Positions 43,012 to 51,711 of a stretch of DNA of 64,000 nucleotides are shown one piece after another (positions within the stretch are counted from its first letter, which is position 1; each line of letters starts with the position of its first letter). Source of the stretch: Hymenobacter psychrotolerans DSM 18569 (GTDB taxonomy: Bacteria; Bacteroidota; Bacteroidia; Cytophagales; Hymenobacteraceae). Below the pieces are notes generated by a model. That model was given only the letters and a program-made list of their open reading frames with translations, was not told the origin of the DNA and did not search any database. The stretch is taken from positions 61,333-125,332 of the forward strand of contig NZ_FRAS01000016.1 in NCBI RefSeq assembly GCF_900142395.1, in the 5' to 3' direction. The position numbers and the translations under genes are program-made.

Positions 43012-45159
43012 TTACATCTGGTCTTTCACGACCGACACAGCTTCGCGGAGCGTGATGTCTTTGTTAAGAGTTTTGGTGAAACGCGAAGCGCGGTTCACTT
43101 CTACCGTATCCGTGCCCAAGGCTTTCAAATCAATAGCTAAGGGAGCAATAGCCAGCGGCTGCGCCGACTTCTGCACGGCTTCGTACTTGTCGGATTCGGC
43201 CTTGTTCTGCTCCTGCTCGGCGCGGTAGGCAGTCAGCTTCAAGGATACTTTCGTTTCGTCTTTGCGCTTGCGCATACGCTGGGCCAACTCGTTTACCAAG
43301 CGGAAGCTGGGGCTGGCCGCTACCCGGGCCTGGCTGGCGGTGCGTAGCTTGTCGAAGGAGGGAGCCTGGGCCCAGGCGCGGTAACGGGCCGGGCTGATTT
43401 CGTCCCACTTCAGCGCATACTCCTGCTCTTTCTCGCCCTGGTCGAGGTAGCTGTAGGCGTCCGGCAGAATGATGTCCGGCACCACGCCCTTAAACTGCGT
43501 CGAGCCGCCGTTGATGCGGTAGAACTTCTGCGTCGTGAGCTTCAGCGAGCCGAACGGCTTAATGCTGTTGAACTCAGCAGGCAGAGCATCATCCAGGTCG
43601 AAGATGCGCTGCACGGTGCCTTTGCCGTAGGTGCTGGCGGCACCCATTACCACGCCACGCTTGTAGTCCTGGATGGCAGCGGCCAGAATCTCAGAGGCCG
43701 AGGCGCTGTATTTGTTCACGAGCACCACCAGCGGGCCGCTGTACTGCACGCGCGGGTCACGGTCGTTGAGGACACTGGGAGCACCCTGGCTGCCTTTTAC
43801 CTGCACTACCGGACCACTATCGATGAACAGGCCAGCCATTTCCACGGCGTCCTGCAGCGAGCCACCACCGTTAAAGCGCAAATCGAGCACTACGCCCTGC
43901 ACATTTTCCTGCTTCAGCTTCTCCAGCTCCTTTTTCACGTCATCGGCAGAGCTACGGCCACCGTTGTCGTTGAAGTCGGCATAGAAAGTAGGTAGTTTGA
44001 TGTAGCCGATTTTTTTGCCGACCTCATTGATAGTAGCCGACTGCGCGAAGGTTTCCTTAATCACCACTACGTCGCGGATGATGGGGATAATCTTGGTGCT
44101 GTTGTCGGGTTTGCGCACCGTCAGGCGTACTTCGGTGCCTTTTTTGCCCCGGATGAGTGTAATGGCCTTGTCCAGGCGCCAGCCTTCCACCGAAACCGGC
44201 TCGTCGGCTCCCTGTGCAACCCGCAGAATAATGTCGCCGGCTTTCAGGCTGCCCTGGCGGTACGATGCCGAGCCCGGCACAATGTCCGCCACCTTAATGT
44301 TGCCGTCTTTTTCCTGCAGCGTAGCCCCAATACCTTCGAAACGGCCCGTCATGGCAATGTCGAAGCTTTCTTTGTCGCGGGGCGCGAAGTATTCGGTGTG
44401 TGGGTCGTAGGTGTTGGCGATGGTGTTGGCGTACATCGCCAGCCGGTCGTTGGCGTCGTTCTGCAGCAGGTCGTTGAACTGGTCATCGAAATACTTCAGC
44501 ACGCGCTTGCGGGCTTCAATCTCCATTTCGGCGGGGGTGCGGGTAGGCTCAGAGGTAGTAGCCGGCGAAGGCGTAACTCCGGTTGAGGCCAGGGGCTTGT
44601 CTTTCTTCTTAGCCTGCGCGTCCATCATTTCCGAGATGCGCACCATCGTCTGGTACTTCAGAAACTTGCGCCATTCTTCACGCTGCGCTGCTTTATCGGC
44701 CGCATACACCATCTTGTCCGGCTCCGTTTCGAAGGATTCTTCGGTCGTAAAGTCGAACGGCTTGGCCAGAATCTCGCGGTACAACGACTGCACATCCTTC
44801 ACGCGCTGGTCAAGGATGATGTTGGTCTGGTCCATGAACTCATGGGTGCCACGCTTTACCTCGTCGTCGATGTCAGTCTGGAACTTGCGCAGCTTGGCTA
44901 CGTCGGTAGCCAGCAGAAACTTCTTGTTGGAGTCTACCCGCTTCAGATACAGATCAAAGACGCGCTTGGAAAAGGTGTCATCGAGCTTCTCAGGCTGGTA
45001 GTGCGCCGCAGTAAGCCCCTGCAGCATGGCCTGGATCAGAACGGCGTCCTTTTCAGGAGTGCGCGCATCGCCACGGCGGTAGAGCTTGTAGGATGCCAGC
45101 ACAAATACGGCCAGCACCACCGCGGCATACAAGCCTATCTTGATTCTGGGAAAAGACAT
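43012..45159 (-). CDS. prc: carboxy-terminal processing protease (Prc/Tsp type, S41A)
   Basis: The protein is 715 residues. An N-terminal signal anchor (IGLYAAVVLAVFVLASYKLY) is followed by an N-terminal helical domain. A PDZ domain (GIGATLQEKDGNIKVADIVP to about residue 330) and the S41 core follow, then a long Tsp-type C-terminal domain. The catalytic Ser is in NKYSASASEILAAAI and Lys in TYGKGTVQRIFD. It degrades or trims periplasmic proteins from the C-terminus. Length matches the long Tsp/Prc family, not short CtpA. Monocistronic. Confidence 0.92.
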   Translation of the reverse strand: MSFPRIKIGLYAAVVLAVFVLASYKLYRRGDARTPEKDAVLIQAMLQGLTAAHYQPEKLDDTFSKRVFDLYLKRVDSNKKFLLATDVAKLRKFQTDIDDEVKRGTHEFMDQTNIILDQRVKDVQSLYREILAKPFDFTTEESFETEPDKMVYAADKAAQREEWRKFLKYQTMVRISEMMDAQAKKKDKPLASTGVTPSPATTSEPTRTPAEMEIEARKRVLKYFDDQFNDLLQNDANDRLAMYANTIANTYDPHTEYFAPRDKESFDIAMTGRFEGIGATLQEKDGNIKVADIVPGSASYRQGSLKAGDIILRVAQGADEPVSVEGWRLDKAITLIRGKKGTEVRLTVRKPDNSTKIIPIIRDVVVIKETFAQSATINEVGKKIGYIKLPTFYADFNDNGGRSSADDVKKELEKLKQENVQGVVLDLRFNGGGSLQDAVEMAGLFIDSGPVVQVKGSQGAPSVLNDRDPRVQYSGPLVVLVNKYSASASEILAAAIQDYKRGVVMGAASTYGKGTVQRIFDLDDALPAEFNSIKPFGSLKLTTQKFYRINGGSTQFKGVVPDIILPDAYSYLDQGEKEQEYALKWDEISPARYRAWAQAPSFDKLRTASQARVAASPSFRLVNELAQRMRKRKDETKVSLKLTAYRAEQEQNKAESDKYEAVQKSAQPLAIAPLAIDLKALGTDTVEVNRASRFTKTLNKDITLREAVSVVKDQM

Positions 45160-45184
45160 GGAAATCGGATGAAATGAGGAAAGT

Positions 45185-45192
45185 CAAATGTA
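45185..45192 (-). promoter_or_regulatory. -7 box of the prc gene
   Basis: Minus-strand TACATTTG fits TAnnTTTG about 25 bases before the start codon. Beyond it, about 45200-45423 holds no gene or recognisable RNA. Confidence 0.45.
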
Positions 45193-45423
45193 CACAAAAG
45201 CCGTTCTGAACCCTTACGCGGGGAACCGGGGCCATGTTCTGTCTTAAAACGCCAGACACTGCGTATTAAGTGCCATTCTGTGGGTAGCGGCGGTCAATGA
45301 AAAGGCACCGAACCTACCAGCTACGTTGCATCTGAGGCGGCTTGGACACAATAGTAAAAACCGCGCCAAACCCTGGTAATAACCTACGCCAGCCGAGCAA
45401 GGTTTGCAATGCAGCGGCGCTAC

Positions 45424-45462
45424 AAAAAAAGGCCCTCCCCAACTAGGGGAGGGCCTTTTTTA
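45424..45462. terminator. bidirectional terminator
   Basis: GGCCCTCCCC and GGGGAGGGCC form a perfect stem around AACTA, with A7 before and T6 after. It ends the stress-protein transcript on the minus strand. Confidence 0.9.
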
Positions 45463-45478
45463 CATAAGCACCTCTTGC

Positions 45479-46309
45479 TTAGTAGCGGCGAACTTTGTCG
45501 CCGTTGTTGCGGCGGAACTCTTCTTCGAAGTAGCGGGCATCTTCCTCGTTGCGAGGACGCACACCCATTACGATACCGCCATTTTTTACGTCATTTTCAT
45601 ACTCTACAGCATGCTCTTCGGGGATGCCCGAGCCTACCAGAGCGCCTACCAGGCCGCCCGTCAGGCCACCGGCGCCGGCACCGGCCAGAGCGGCTGCCAG
45701 CGGACCGGCAATTACCAGGCCCAGGCCGGGCAGTGCTACCGAAGTACCGATAGCGGCAATAGCACCGATTACGGCACCAGCCGTGCCACCAATGGCCGAG
45801 CCTACACCAGCACCTTCCATAGCTTTGTCGCCCAGGTCGGTGTCAGCAGTGTTGTCGCCGAAGTGCTTCTTGCGCGTCTCATCCGACATGAGCAGGTTCA
45901 CATCGTCTTTGGAGTAACCGCGCGAAGACAGCGAAGTGTAAGCGCGCTCGGCGCTGTCACGGTCGCGGAACATGCCGGTGGTGTAGCTGCTGCCCGAGCC
46001 ATAGGTCGTGTTGCTGCCGGTTACGGCACGAGCGGCGTCGCCGGCGGTGTTCTGCACTGCATCAACGCCAGCACCTACTGCGGCCCCTACTGAGCCAGCT
46101 GCTGCTGCGCCTTTCTGCGTAGCGCTGTAGTCGTGATGGGCGCTGTTGTCGTTGCCGAGGCTGGAGTTGCCGGTGCTGGAGTTGCCCATGTTGCCGCTCG
46201 AAGTAGAGCCGCTACCGGTGCCCATGCCGGTGCCGGCCGAGCCGGTACCATAGTTTGCGCCTGAGCCAGTACCTGCATTCATCGGGTTATTCGATTCGTT
46301 GGTGTTCAT
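45479..46309 (-). CDS. YflT-like general stress protein with glycine zipper
   Basis: The protein is 276 residues. The first 80 or so residues are low complexity, rich in Gly, Ser, Thr and Asn. A YflT-like stress domain follows: MFRDRDSAERAYTSLSSRGY with DDVNLLMSDETRKKHF. A long glycine/alanine zipper (GAVIGAIAAIGTSVALPGLG, ALAGAGAGGLTGGLVGALVG) could insert into or associate with membrane. The C-terminus, GIPEEHAVEYENDVKNGGIV then MGVRPRNEEDARYFEE, is the family's usual end. Start at ATG 46309; the longer frame reads out of family. Confidence 0.82.
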   Translation of the reverse strand: MNTNESNNPMNAGTGSGANYGTGSAGTGMGTGSGSTSSGNMGNSSTGNSSLGNDNSAHHDYSATQKGAAAAGSVGAAVGAGVDAVQNTAGDAARAVTGSNTTYGSGSSYTTGMFRDRDSAERAYTSLSSRGYSKDDVNLLMSDETRKKHFGDNTADTDLGDKAMEGAGVGSAIGGTAGAVIGAIAAIGTSVALPGLGLVIAGPLAAALAGAGAGGLTGGLVGALVGSGIPEEHAVEYENDVKNGGIVMGVRPRNEEDARYFEEEFRRNNGDKVRRY

Positions 46310-46501
46310 AAGTGGGAGAGTTAAGAGAAAAGAGGTTGGAAAGGAAATCCCTGGCATCGGCATCAAGCGGGATGGACTGTGCCAGGGTTCGAACATATCA
46401 AACGCGACCTACTGTGTTGGGTTACACAAAAAATTCGGGCCAGGTTGCTATTTCCTTTTCTGGAGGCCTCTTCGGCGTGGCTCTACCGGCTTACGCATGC
46501 G

Positions 46502-46870
46502 CTAGGCGTACTTCTCAAAGTTTTGATTGTCTTGCCAAAACGCACGGCATTCTTTGCGCATGTTCTTGAGGAAGTCTTCCTGCTGTTTGAGCGTACGCCA
46601 TTCGCCCAAGCCCAGCCGTTCACAGAGTTTGTAGAAGTTGTCGCCCTGGCCTTTAGAGCCTTCTACCTTCACCAGGCAACTCAGAATGGGGCGGCCGGCT
46701 TGGAACTCCTGCTCCGATATTTCGGCCAATAGCTCGTTGAGCCGGCTTTTCTCGTGGGAGATTTCCAGATTAAGACCAAGCTCTGCTTCCTGCACAAGGT
46801 TCAGGTAACTTACAGTACCTACCTGGTGGCGGGCAAAGCGGATCAGATGGCTTCGAATTCGGCCGAACAT
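46502..46870 (-). CDS. small hypothetical protein
   Basis: The protein is 122 residues and not recognised. It is cytoplasmic and mostly helical, with a basic N-terminus (MFGRIRSHLIRFARHQVG), a charged middle (NLEISHEKSRLNELLAEISE) and an aromatic C-terminus (CRAFWQDNQNFEKYA). It lies between the stress protein and proline dehydrogenase genes on the same strand, behind a terminator, so it is probably transcribed by itself. Confidence 0.65.
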   Translation of the reverse strand: MFGRIRSHLIRFARHQVGTVSYLNLVQEAELGLNLEISHEKSRLNELLAEISEQEFQAGRPILSCLVKVEGSKGQGDNFYKLCERLGLGEWRTLKQQEDFLKNMRKECRAFWQDNQNFEKYA

Positions 46871-46903
46871 GTTGAATGGGATGAGTTAATAGAGCGGAAA
46901 ATA

Positions 46904-46946
46904 GGCAAAAAAAATCCGCTGTTTCATATACTTATGAAACAGCGGA
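46904..46946 (-). terminator. terminator of proline dehydrogenase
   Basis: TCCGCTGTTTCAT (46915-46927) pairs with ATGAAACAGCGGA (46934-46946); on the minus strand a run of T follows. The gene ends at 46986. Confidence 0.85.
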
Positions 46947-46985
46947 CGCAGCTTACTTAAAATCGTACCGGGCCAGAAAAAGCCG

Positions 46986-48176
46986 TTAACGGGCCTGCCG
47001 GCGCCGTATCTCCTTCTGAATGAGCAGAAACTCGCGGCTGCTCTGCCCTGAAATAGCCGTGTTTTCATCGGCCCGGCGCAGCAGGTAAGGCATTACGGCT
47101 TCCACCGGACCGTAGGGAACATACTTGGCGGTGTTGTAGCCTGCATTAGCCAGGTTATAGCTCAGGTTGTCGCTCATGCCATACAGCTGAGCAAACCAGA
47201 TGCGCGGGTCGCCGGGCTGCAGATCGTGCTCCTGCATCAGCTCGGTGAGGAGGCGGGAACTGGCTTCGTTGTGCGTGCCCGCGCAGATGCTGATCCGGTC
47301 GGCGTGGGCCACGCAGTAGCGCAGTGCCTCATTGTAGAGGTCGTCGGTGGCTTGTTTGCTGGGGTTGATGGGATTGGCATAGCCGCGCTGTGCGGCCACA
47401 CGGGCTTCCTTTTCCATGTAGGCGCCGCGCACCAGCTTGCCACCCAGGAAATAGCCGTCTTTGCGGGCCTCGGCGTAAGCTTCCTTGATAGCGTCCAGCC
47501 GGTCGTGGCGGTAGAGCTGGTAGGTGTTCCAGACAATGGCCGATTCGCGGTTGTACTTGCGCATCATCTCGTAGGCCAGATTGTCGATGGTTTCCTGAAA
47601 CCAGCTTTCCTCGGCATCTACGAACACGCGCACTCCATACTGGTGAGCCCGCTGGCAAATGGCATCTACCCGGGCGTGGGCCCGGTCGTAGCTGGTTTGC
47701 TCGGCAGGCGTAAGCGGCTTGCCGGCCTGCACCTTCTCCAGCAAAGCACTGTCGGCGAGGCCGGTAACTTTGAATACCGAAAACGGAATGTGAGTGGAGC
47801 GGTGAGCCAGATCAATGGTGGCCAGTATTTCGTCGCGGGTATGGTCGAAGCTTTTGTCGCTGCCTTCGCCTTCCACCGAATAGTCGAGGATGGTGCCAAT
47901 ACCGTAGCGGCCCAGCTCCCCGATGACCGGAATGCACTCCTGGATGGTTTCGCCGCCGCAGAACTGGCTGAAGATGGTTTTCTTGATCAGGAATTTAGTG
48001 CCGGGCAGCTGCCACTTCAGCGCCGACTTCATCATACCCCCACCGGTTTTCACCAGCGTGTTGTTGTTCATCGCAGCAAACAAAGCATACATCTTCCGCA
48101 ATTCGGCGTCGGACTTGGAGGCAAAAGCCACAGCCGTATCGTCGAAGGAAATAGGGGGGGCTTGGGTTGTGGGCAT
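46986..48176 (-). CDS. proline dehydrogenase
   Basis: The protein is 396 residues, a stand-alone FAD-dependent TIM-barrel enzyme oxidising proline to pyrroline-5-carboxylate, passing electrons to quinone. Motifs include RVFVDAEESWFQ, KLVRGAYMEKEARVAA, FAQLYGMSDNLSYNLA and the C-terminal VMPYLLRRADENTAISGQ that binds the substrate. It is a monofunctional form; the partner P5C dehydrogenase is not in the window. I start at ATG 48176 (MPTTQAPPISFDDT); the upstream frame overlaps the divergent aromatic gene. Confidence 0.94.
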   Translation of the reverse strand: MPTTQAPPISFDDTAVAFASKSDAELRKMYALFAAMNNNTLVKTGGGMMKSALKWQLPGTKFLIKKTIFSQFCGGETIQECIPVIGELGRYGIGTILDYSVEGEGSDKSFDHTRDEILATIDLAHRSTHIPFSVFKVTGLADSALLEKVQAGKPLTPAEQTSYDRAHARVDAICQRAHQYGVRVFVDAEESWFQETIDNLAYEMMRKYNRESAIVWNTYQLYRHDRLDAIKEAYAEARKDGYFLGGKLVRGAYMEKEARVAAQRGYANPINPSKQATDDLYNEALRYCVAHADRISICAGTHNEASSRLLTELMQEHDLQPGDPRIWFAQLYGMSDNLSYNLANAGYNTAKYVPYGPVEAVMPYLLRRADENTAISGQSSREFLLIQKEIRRRQAR

Positions 48177-48210
48177 CTGGTAGTAGCTTTGGGCAGGTAG
48201 TTTGAAAAGG

Positions 48211-48218
48211 CAAATATA
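48211..48218 (-). promoter_or_regulatory. -7 box of the proline dehydrogenase gene
   Basis: Minus-strand TATATTTG matches TAnnTTTG and would give a leader of about 30 bases. Confidence 0.4.
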
Positions 48219-48336
48219 ACCGGTAAACAGCGGTTCGGCGGGGCTGGCACTGCGGTTGCTACTGCCAACGTAGTTTTCCCGGCTTTCATTCACCTTTCCC
48301 GCCGCCAGCCCTTTTCCGGTCTTATTCTTTAGCTGT

Positions 48337-49434
48337 ATGCCTGCCTTTCCCGCCTCCGATACATTTTTTACGCGCCGGTTGGCGGCCAAGGGCAATCCGC
48401 TGCTGATTGCCGGCCCGTGCTCCGCCGAAACGGAAGCACAGGTGCTGGCTACTGCCCGCGGACTGCAGGCGCTGGGCAATATCGATTTGTTTCGGGCGGG
48501 TATCTGGAAGCCGCGCACCCGGCCGGGCTCGTTTGAGGGCATGGGCAGCGTAGCGCTGCCGTGGCTGCAGCGGGTGAAGGCGGAAACCGGCTTGCCCACC
48601 GCCACCGAAGTAGCCACGCCCCGCCACGTAGAAGAGGCCCTGCACCACGGCATTGATGTGCTCTGGATTGGGGCCCGCACGACCGTCAATCCGTTTGCGG
48701 TGCAGGAACTGGCCGATGCGCTGGCTGGCACCGGCGCGCCGGTGATGGTGAAAAACCCCGTGAACCCCGACGTAGCACTGTGGGCCGGGGCACTGGAGCG
48801 GCTGGAGCGGGCCGGTATCAGCAATCTGGCCGCCATCCACCGCGGGTTCAGCACGTTTGCGCCTTCGCGCTACCGCAACGCGCCCACCTGGATGCTGCCC
48901 ATCGAGCTGAAAACGCGCTTCCCTCACATCCCGCTCCTCTGCGACCCCAGCCACATCGGAGGCCGCCGCGACCTGCTGCTGCCCATCGCGCAGAAAGCCC
49001 TCGACCTAGACTACGACGGGCTGATGATTGAAACGCACCCCGACCCCGACCACGCTCTTTCGGATGCCGAGCAGCAAGTGACGCCTCAGCGGCTGGGCGA
49101 GATACTAAGCGAGCTGAAGTACCGCTACCGCTCTTCCAACAACGCCGAGTACCTCAATAAGGCCGAGGAGCTACGCCAGAAAATGGATGTAGCCGACCGC
49201 GAAATTATTGAGGCGCTGGCCCGCCGGATGGCGCTGGTAGGGGAGCTGGCTGAATACAAGAAGGAAAACAACGTAAAGATTCTGCAGCTGGACCGCTGGA
49301 ACGAAATCTACTCGTCGAGGCCGGAGTGGGCGCGGCGTGCGGGCGTGAACGAGAAGTTTGTGGCCGAGCTCTACAAGCTGATTCACGTGGAAAGTATCCG
49401 GCGGCAAACCGAAATCATGCAGCGCCCGGAGTAG
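48337..49434 (+). CDS. bifunctional DAHP synthase (type Ib) - chorismate mutase
   Basis: The protein is 365 residues. Residues about 15-260 are a KDOP-like DAHP synthase making 3-deoxy-D-arabino-heptulosonate 7-phosphate: LLIAGPCSAE, FRAGIWKPRTRPGSFEG, MVKNPVNPD and CDPSHIGGRRDL. From about 275 an AroQ-type chorismate mutase follows, with KAEELRQKMDVADREIIEAL and ARRMALVGELAEYKK. The fusion links the first step of the shikimate pathway to the phenylalanine/tyrosine branch and is common in Bacteroidetes, usually with feedback control through the mutase. aroB and aroA lie downstream on the same strand. Confidence 0.93.
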   Translation: MPAFPASDTFFTRRLAAKGNPLLIAGPCSAETEAQVLATARGLQALGNIDLFRAGIWKPRTRPGSFEGMGSVALPWLQRVKAETGLPTATEVATPRHVEEALHHGIDVLWIGARTTVNPFAVQELADALAGTGAPVMVKNPVNPDVALWAGALERLERAGISNLAAIHRGFSTFAPSRYRNAPTWMLPIELKTRFPHIPLLCDPSHIGGRRDLLLPIAQKALDLDYDGLMIETHPDPDHALSDAEQQVTPQRLGEILSELKYRYRSSNNAEYLNKAEELRQKMDVADREIIEALARRMALVGELAEYKKENNVKILQLDRWNEIYSSRPEWARRAGVNEKFVAELYKLIHVESIRRQTEIMQRPE

Positions 49435-49517
49435 GTCAGCTATTCTTTGTGCGGGGCTCTTCGGCTAGTGTAGTAGGTCCGAAGCCGAAGGCAGACACCA
49501 CCCTAGTGATGAAAGAG

Positions 49518-49937
49518 CTATTGCGCCTGCTGCTCATAGGAGCTGTTGCAGCCGTCGTACACATCCATTGAGAGCGTAAGGGTCGTGTTGTTGATTTCGT
49601 AGCGAAACTCCCGATTATCGAAACGGATGAAGTCGGCAGGGGCCTGCGTGAGCATGGACTGATGACGGCTGAGCGTATACACCGAGCTGGACTGCAAAAC
49701 GCCGTTGCGGTAGAGCTGCACATGGCCCAGCGGATCAAACAGCAGCGTTTCGGTGCGGCCGGAGGTAGCCGGAGAACTGGCGCCGCTCCAGCCGCAGAAG
49801 CTGCTTTTCCACTGCCAGCTGCCACGCAATGCGGCGCTTGCGGGTGTCGCAGACGGTGCGGCATCGTTCTTCTCACAGCTGCTTAGCACCGCGCCCATAG
49901 CCAGCAGCGCAACCGTAGAGTGCAGGAATTTTATCAA
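49518..49937 (-). CDS. lipocalin-like lipoprotein
   Basis: The protein is 139 residues. No ATG is available at the N-terminus; a TTG at 49937 gives IKFLHSTVALLAMGAVLSSC with a good lipobox. The mature part is a small beta-barrel pattern: GSWQWKSSFCGWSGASSPAT, LLFDPLGHVQLYRNGVLQSS, FRYEINNTTLTLSMDVYDGC. It is probably outer-membrane anchored. It is a paralogue of the next gene on the same strand, which lies 71 bases upstream of its start. Function is unknown. Confidence 0.7.
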   Translation of the reverse strand: MIKFLHSTVALLAMGAVLSSCEKNDAAPSATPASAALRGSWQWKSSFCGWSGASSPATSGRTETLLFDPLGHVQLYRNGVLQSSSVYTLSRHQSMLTQAPADFIRFDNREFRYEINNTTLTLSMDVYDGCNSSYEQQAQ

Positions 49938-50008
49938 AATAACAGCTAAGTATGAGGAGGATGGCGCGCAGGCCGGGCACAACTCGGCGACACAGACAGC
50001 TACTTTCT

Positions 50009-50464
50009 TTACAGTGGCTCGGTCAGTGGGGTAGAAAACGAGTGGTCGGAGGGGAGGCGTACATAGCTGTGGCGGGCCGGCTTGCCGTGCATTTCCTCTA
50101 AGTACAGCATGTTGCCCGAAACCGAGTAGGACTGGCTGCCCGCGTAGCCCCGGTATGTAATAACGTGGTGCCCCGACTGCCACAGGCCACCGCGGTTGTA
50201 GCGTACCGTGAAGGCCGCCGCACTCATCAGGCTGCCGTCCTGGTAAAAACGGGCCCGGCCCCGCCGGTCAAATTCCACCACCATCTGGTGGCCCGTGGTG
50301 GCAGGCGTCAGGTCGGTGGCCGCACCGGCCGAGGTCTGCTGCCACTCCCAGCGGCCTACCAGCTGTTGCTCCATGGTGGGCATTGCGTCGCGGTTGCAGG
50401 CTCCCAAAAGCATGCTGGCCGCTGCTGCCAGAACTATAAAATGGCGCTGAGTAGAGAATAGCAT
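50009..50464 (-). CDS. lipocalin-like lipoprotein, paralogue of its neighbour
   Basis: The protein is 151 residues. A lipoprotein signal has lipobox LLGAC (Cys at about 23). The mature part follows the same layout as the neighbour: LVGRWEWQQTSAGAATDLTP, VVEFDRRGRARFYQDGSLMS, and a C-terminal LYLEEMHGKPARHSYVRLPS. I start at ATG 50464 rather than the TTG six bases upstream. The pair interrupts the aromatic genes on the opposite strand. Confidence 0.75.
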   Translation of the reverse strand: MLFSTQRHFIVLAAAASMLLGACNRDAMPTMEQQLVGRWEWQQTSAGAATDLTPATTGHQMVVEFDRRGRARFYQDGSLMSAAAFTVRYNRGGLWQSGHHVITYRGYAGSQSYSVSGNMLYLEEMHGKPARHSYVRLPSDHSFSTPLTEPL

Positions 50465-50589
50465 ACGCAAATAGGTTGTAAGTTTCGTATATGAGCAGAA
50501 TACAACACCTAAAGTTGCATCAAGTCAAGCTATTTTTGGATATAAAATAGCGAAAAGGTTTCTTTTTATTTTCTTAAACCGAGTTCAAG

Positions 50590-51630
50590 TTGAATAAAAA
50601 CCTGAGCATAGGAGCAAATGCCTTGCCAGAATTGGCCGAAATTCTGCGCCAACCAGCCGTGAGCCAAGTGTTTGTACTGACAGATGCCAACACCGGCCGG
50701 CTGTGCTATCCGCTGCTGCTGCCGTACTTGCCAGCCGAGCACATAGTTTTGGAGCTGCCGGCAGGCGAAGAAGCCAAAACGCTGGCTTCCTGCGAAACCG
50801 TGTGGAGTGAGCTAACCGCCAACCGGGCCGACCGGCACGCGGTGCTCGTGAACCTGGGCGGAGGCGTACTCACTGATCTGGGCGGGTTCTGCGCGGCGCT
50901 GTACAAGCGCGGTATTCGGTTTGTGCAGGTGCCCACTACGCTCCTGGCTCAGGTAGATGCCAGCGTAGGTGGCAAGACCGGCGTCGATTTCCAGGGCTTC
51001 AAAAACCAGCTAGGAGTGTTTCAGGAGCCGGCCGGCGTGTTTATCGAGCCTCGTTTTCTGCATACGCTTGATCCGCGCCAGCTCAAATCCGGCTACGCTG
51101 AAGTGGTCAAACACAGTCTGATTGCCGATGCAACCGCATTTCAGGCCCAGCGCCGTACTGGTATGCTGCTCGAAGACTGGACCAGCACCATTGAAGCCTC
51201 GGTAGCGCTCAAGAGAGAAATAGTGGCTCAGGACCCGCTGGAAGCTGGGCCGCGCAAACTGCTTAACTTTGGCCACACCGTAGGGCACGCCCTGGAAAGC
51301 TACCTGCTTGCGCAGCCGGGCCGCGAGATTCTGCATGGCGAGGCCGTGGCGGCCGGTATGGTGTGTGAAGCGTGGCTGTCGGTGCAGAAAGGCCTGCTGA
51401 GCGCGGAAGAGCTGGACCAGATTGAAACGTTCCTGTTCTCGGTGTTCGACAAGGTGCAGTTTGTGTCATTGGAAACCGAGGCTATTGCGGAATACGCCTG
51501 GCAGGACAAGAAAAATGCGGGCTCCATCATCAACTGCACCCTGCTGCAGGGCATCGGACACGGCATCTACGACCAGCCCGTTACTGTGCACGAGCTAGCC
51601 GACTCGCTTCGGTATTATCACCGGCTGTAG
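50590..51630 (+). CDS. aroB: 3-dehydroquinate synthase AroB
   Basis: The protein is 346 residues. It converts DAHP to 3-dehydroquinate with NAD and zinc. Motifs: VLVNLGGGVLTDLGGFCAAL, the VPTTLLAQVDASVGGKTGVD segment, SGYAEVVKHSLI (zinc Glu), NFGHTVGHALE (zinc His) and LHGEAVAAGM (zinc His). No ATG is in place, so TTG 50590 is used (NKNLSIGANALPEL), fitting the family N-terminus. A TATTTTTG box at 50531-50538 may be its -7 element. It precedes aroA by 81 bases. Confidence 0.93.
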   Translation: MNKNLSIGANALPELAEILRQPAVSQVFVLTDANTGRLCYPLLLPYLPAEHIVLELPAGEEAKTLASCETVWSELTANRADRHAVLVNLGGGVLTDLGGFCAALYKRGIRFVQVPTTLLAQVDASVGGKTGVDFQGFKNQLGVFQEPAGVFIEPRFLHTLDPRQLKSGYAEVVKHSLIADATAFQAQRRTGMLLEDWTSTIEASVALKREIVAQDPLEAGPRKLLNFGHTVGHALESYLLAQPGREILHGEAVAAGMVCEAWLSVQKGLLSAEELDQIETFLFSVFDKVQFVSLETEAIAEYAWQDKKNAGSIINCTLLQGIGHGIYDQPVTVHELADSLRYYHRL

Positions 51631-51711
51631 CTGTGTGTTGGCTGGCTCAGGCCGTTCGTATTTTGTTTAACCACGGCCCTGGCATTTGCTTCGGCCCCCA
51701 GATAGTTTGCC

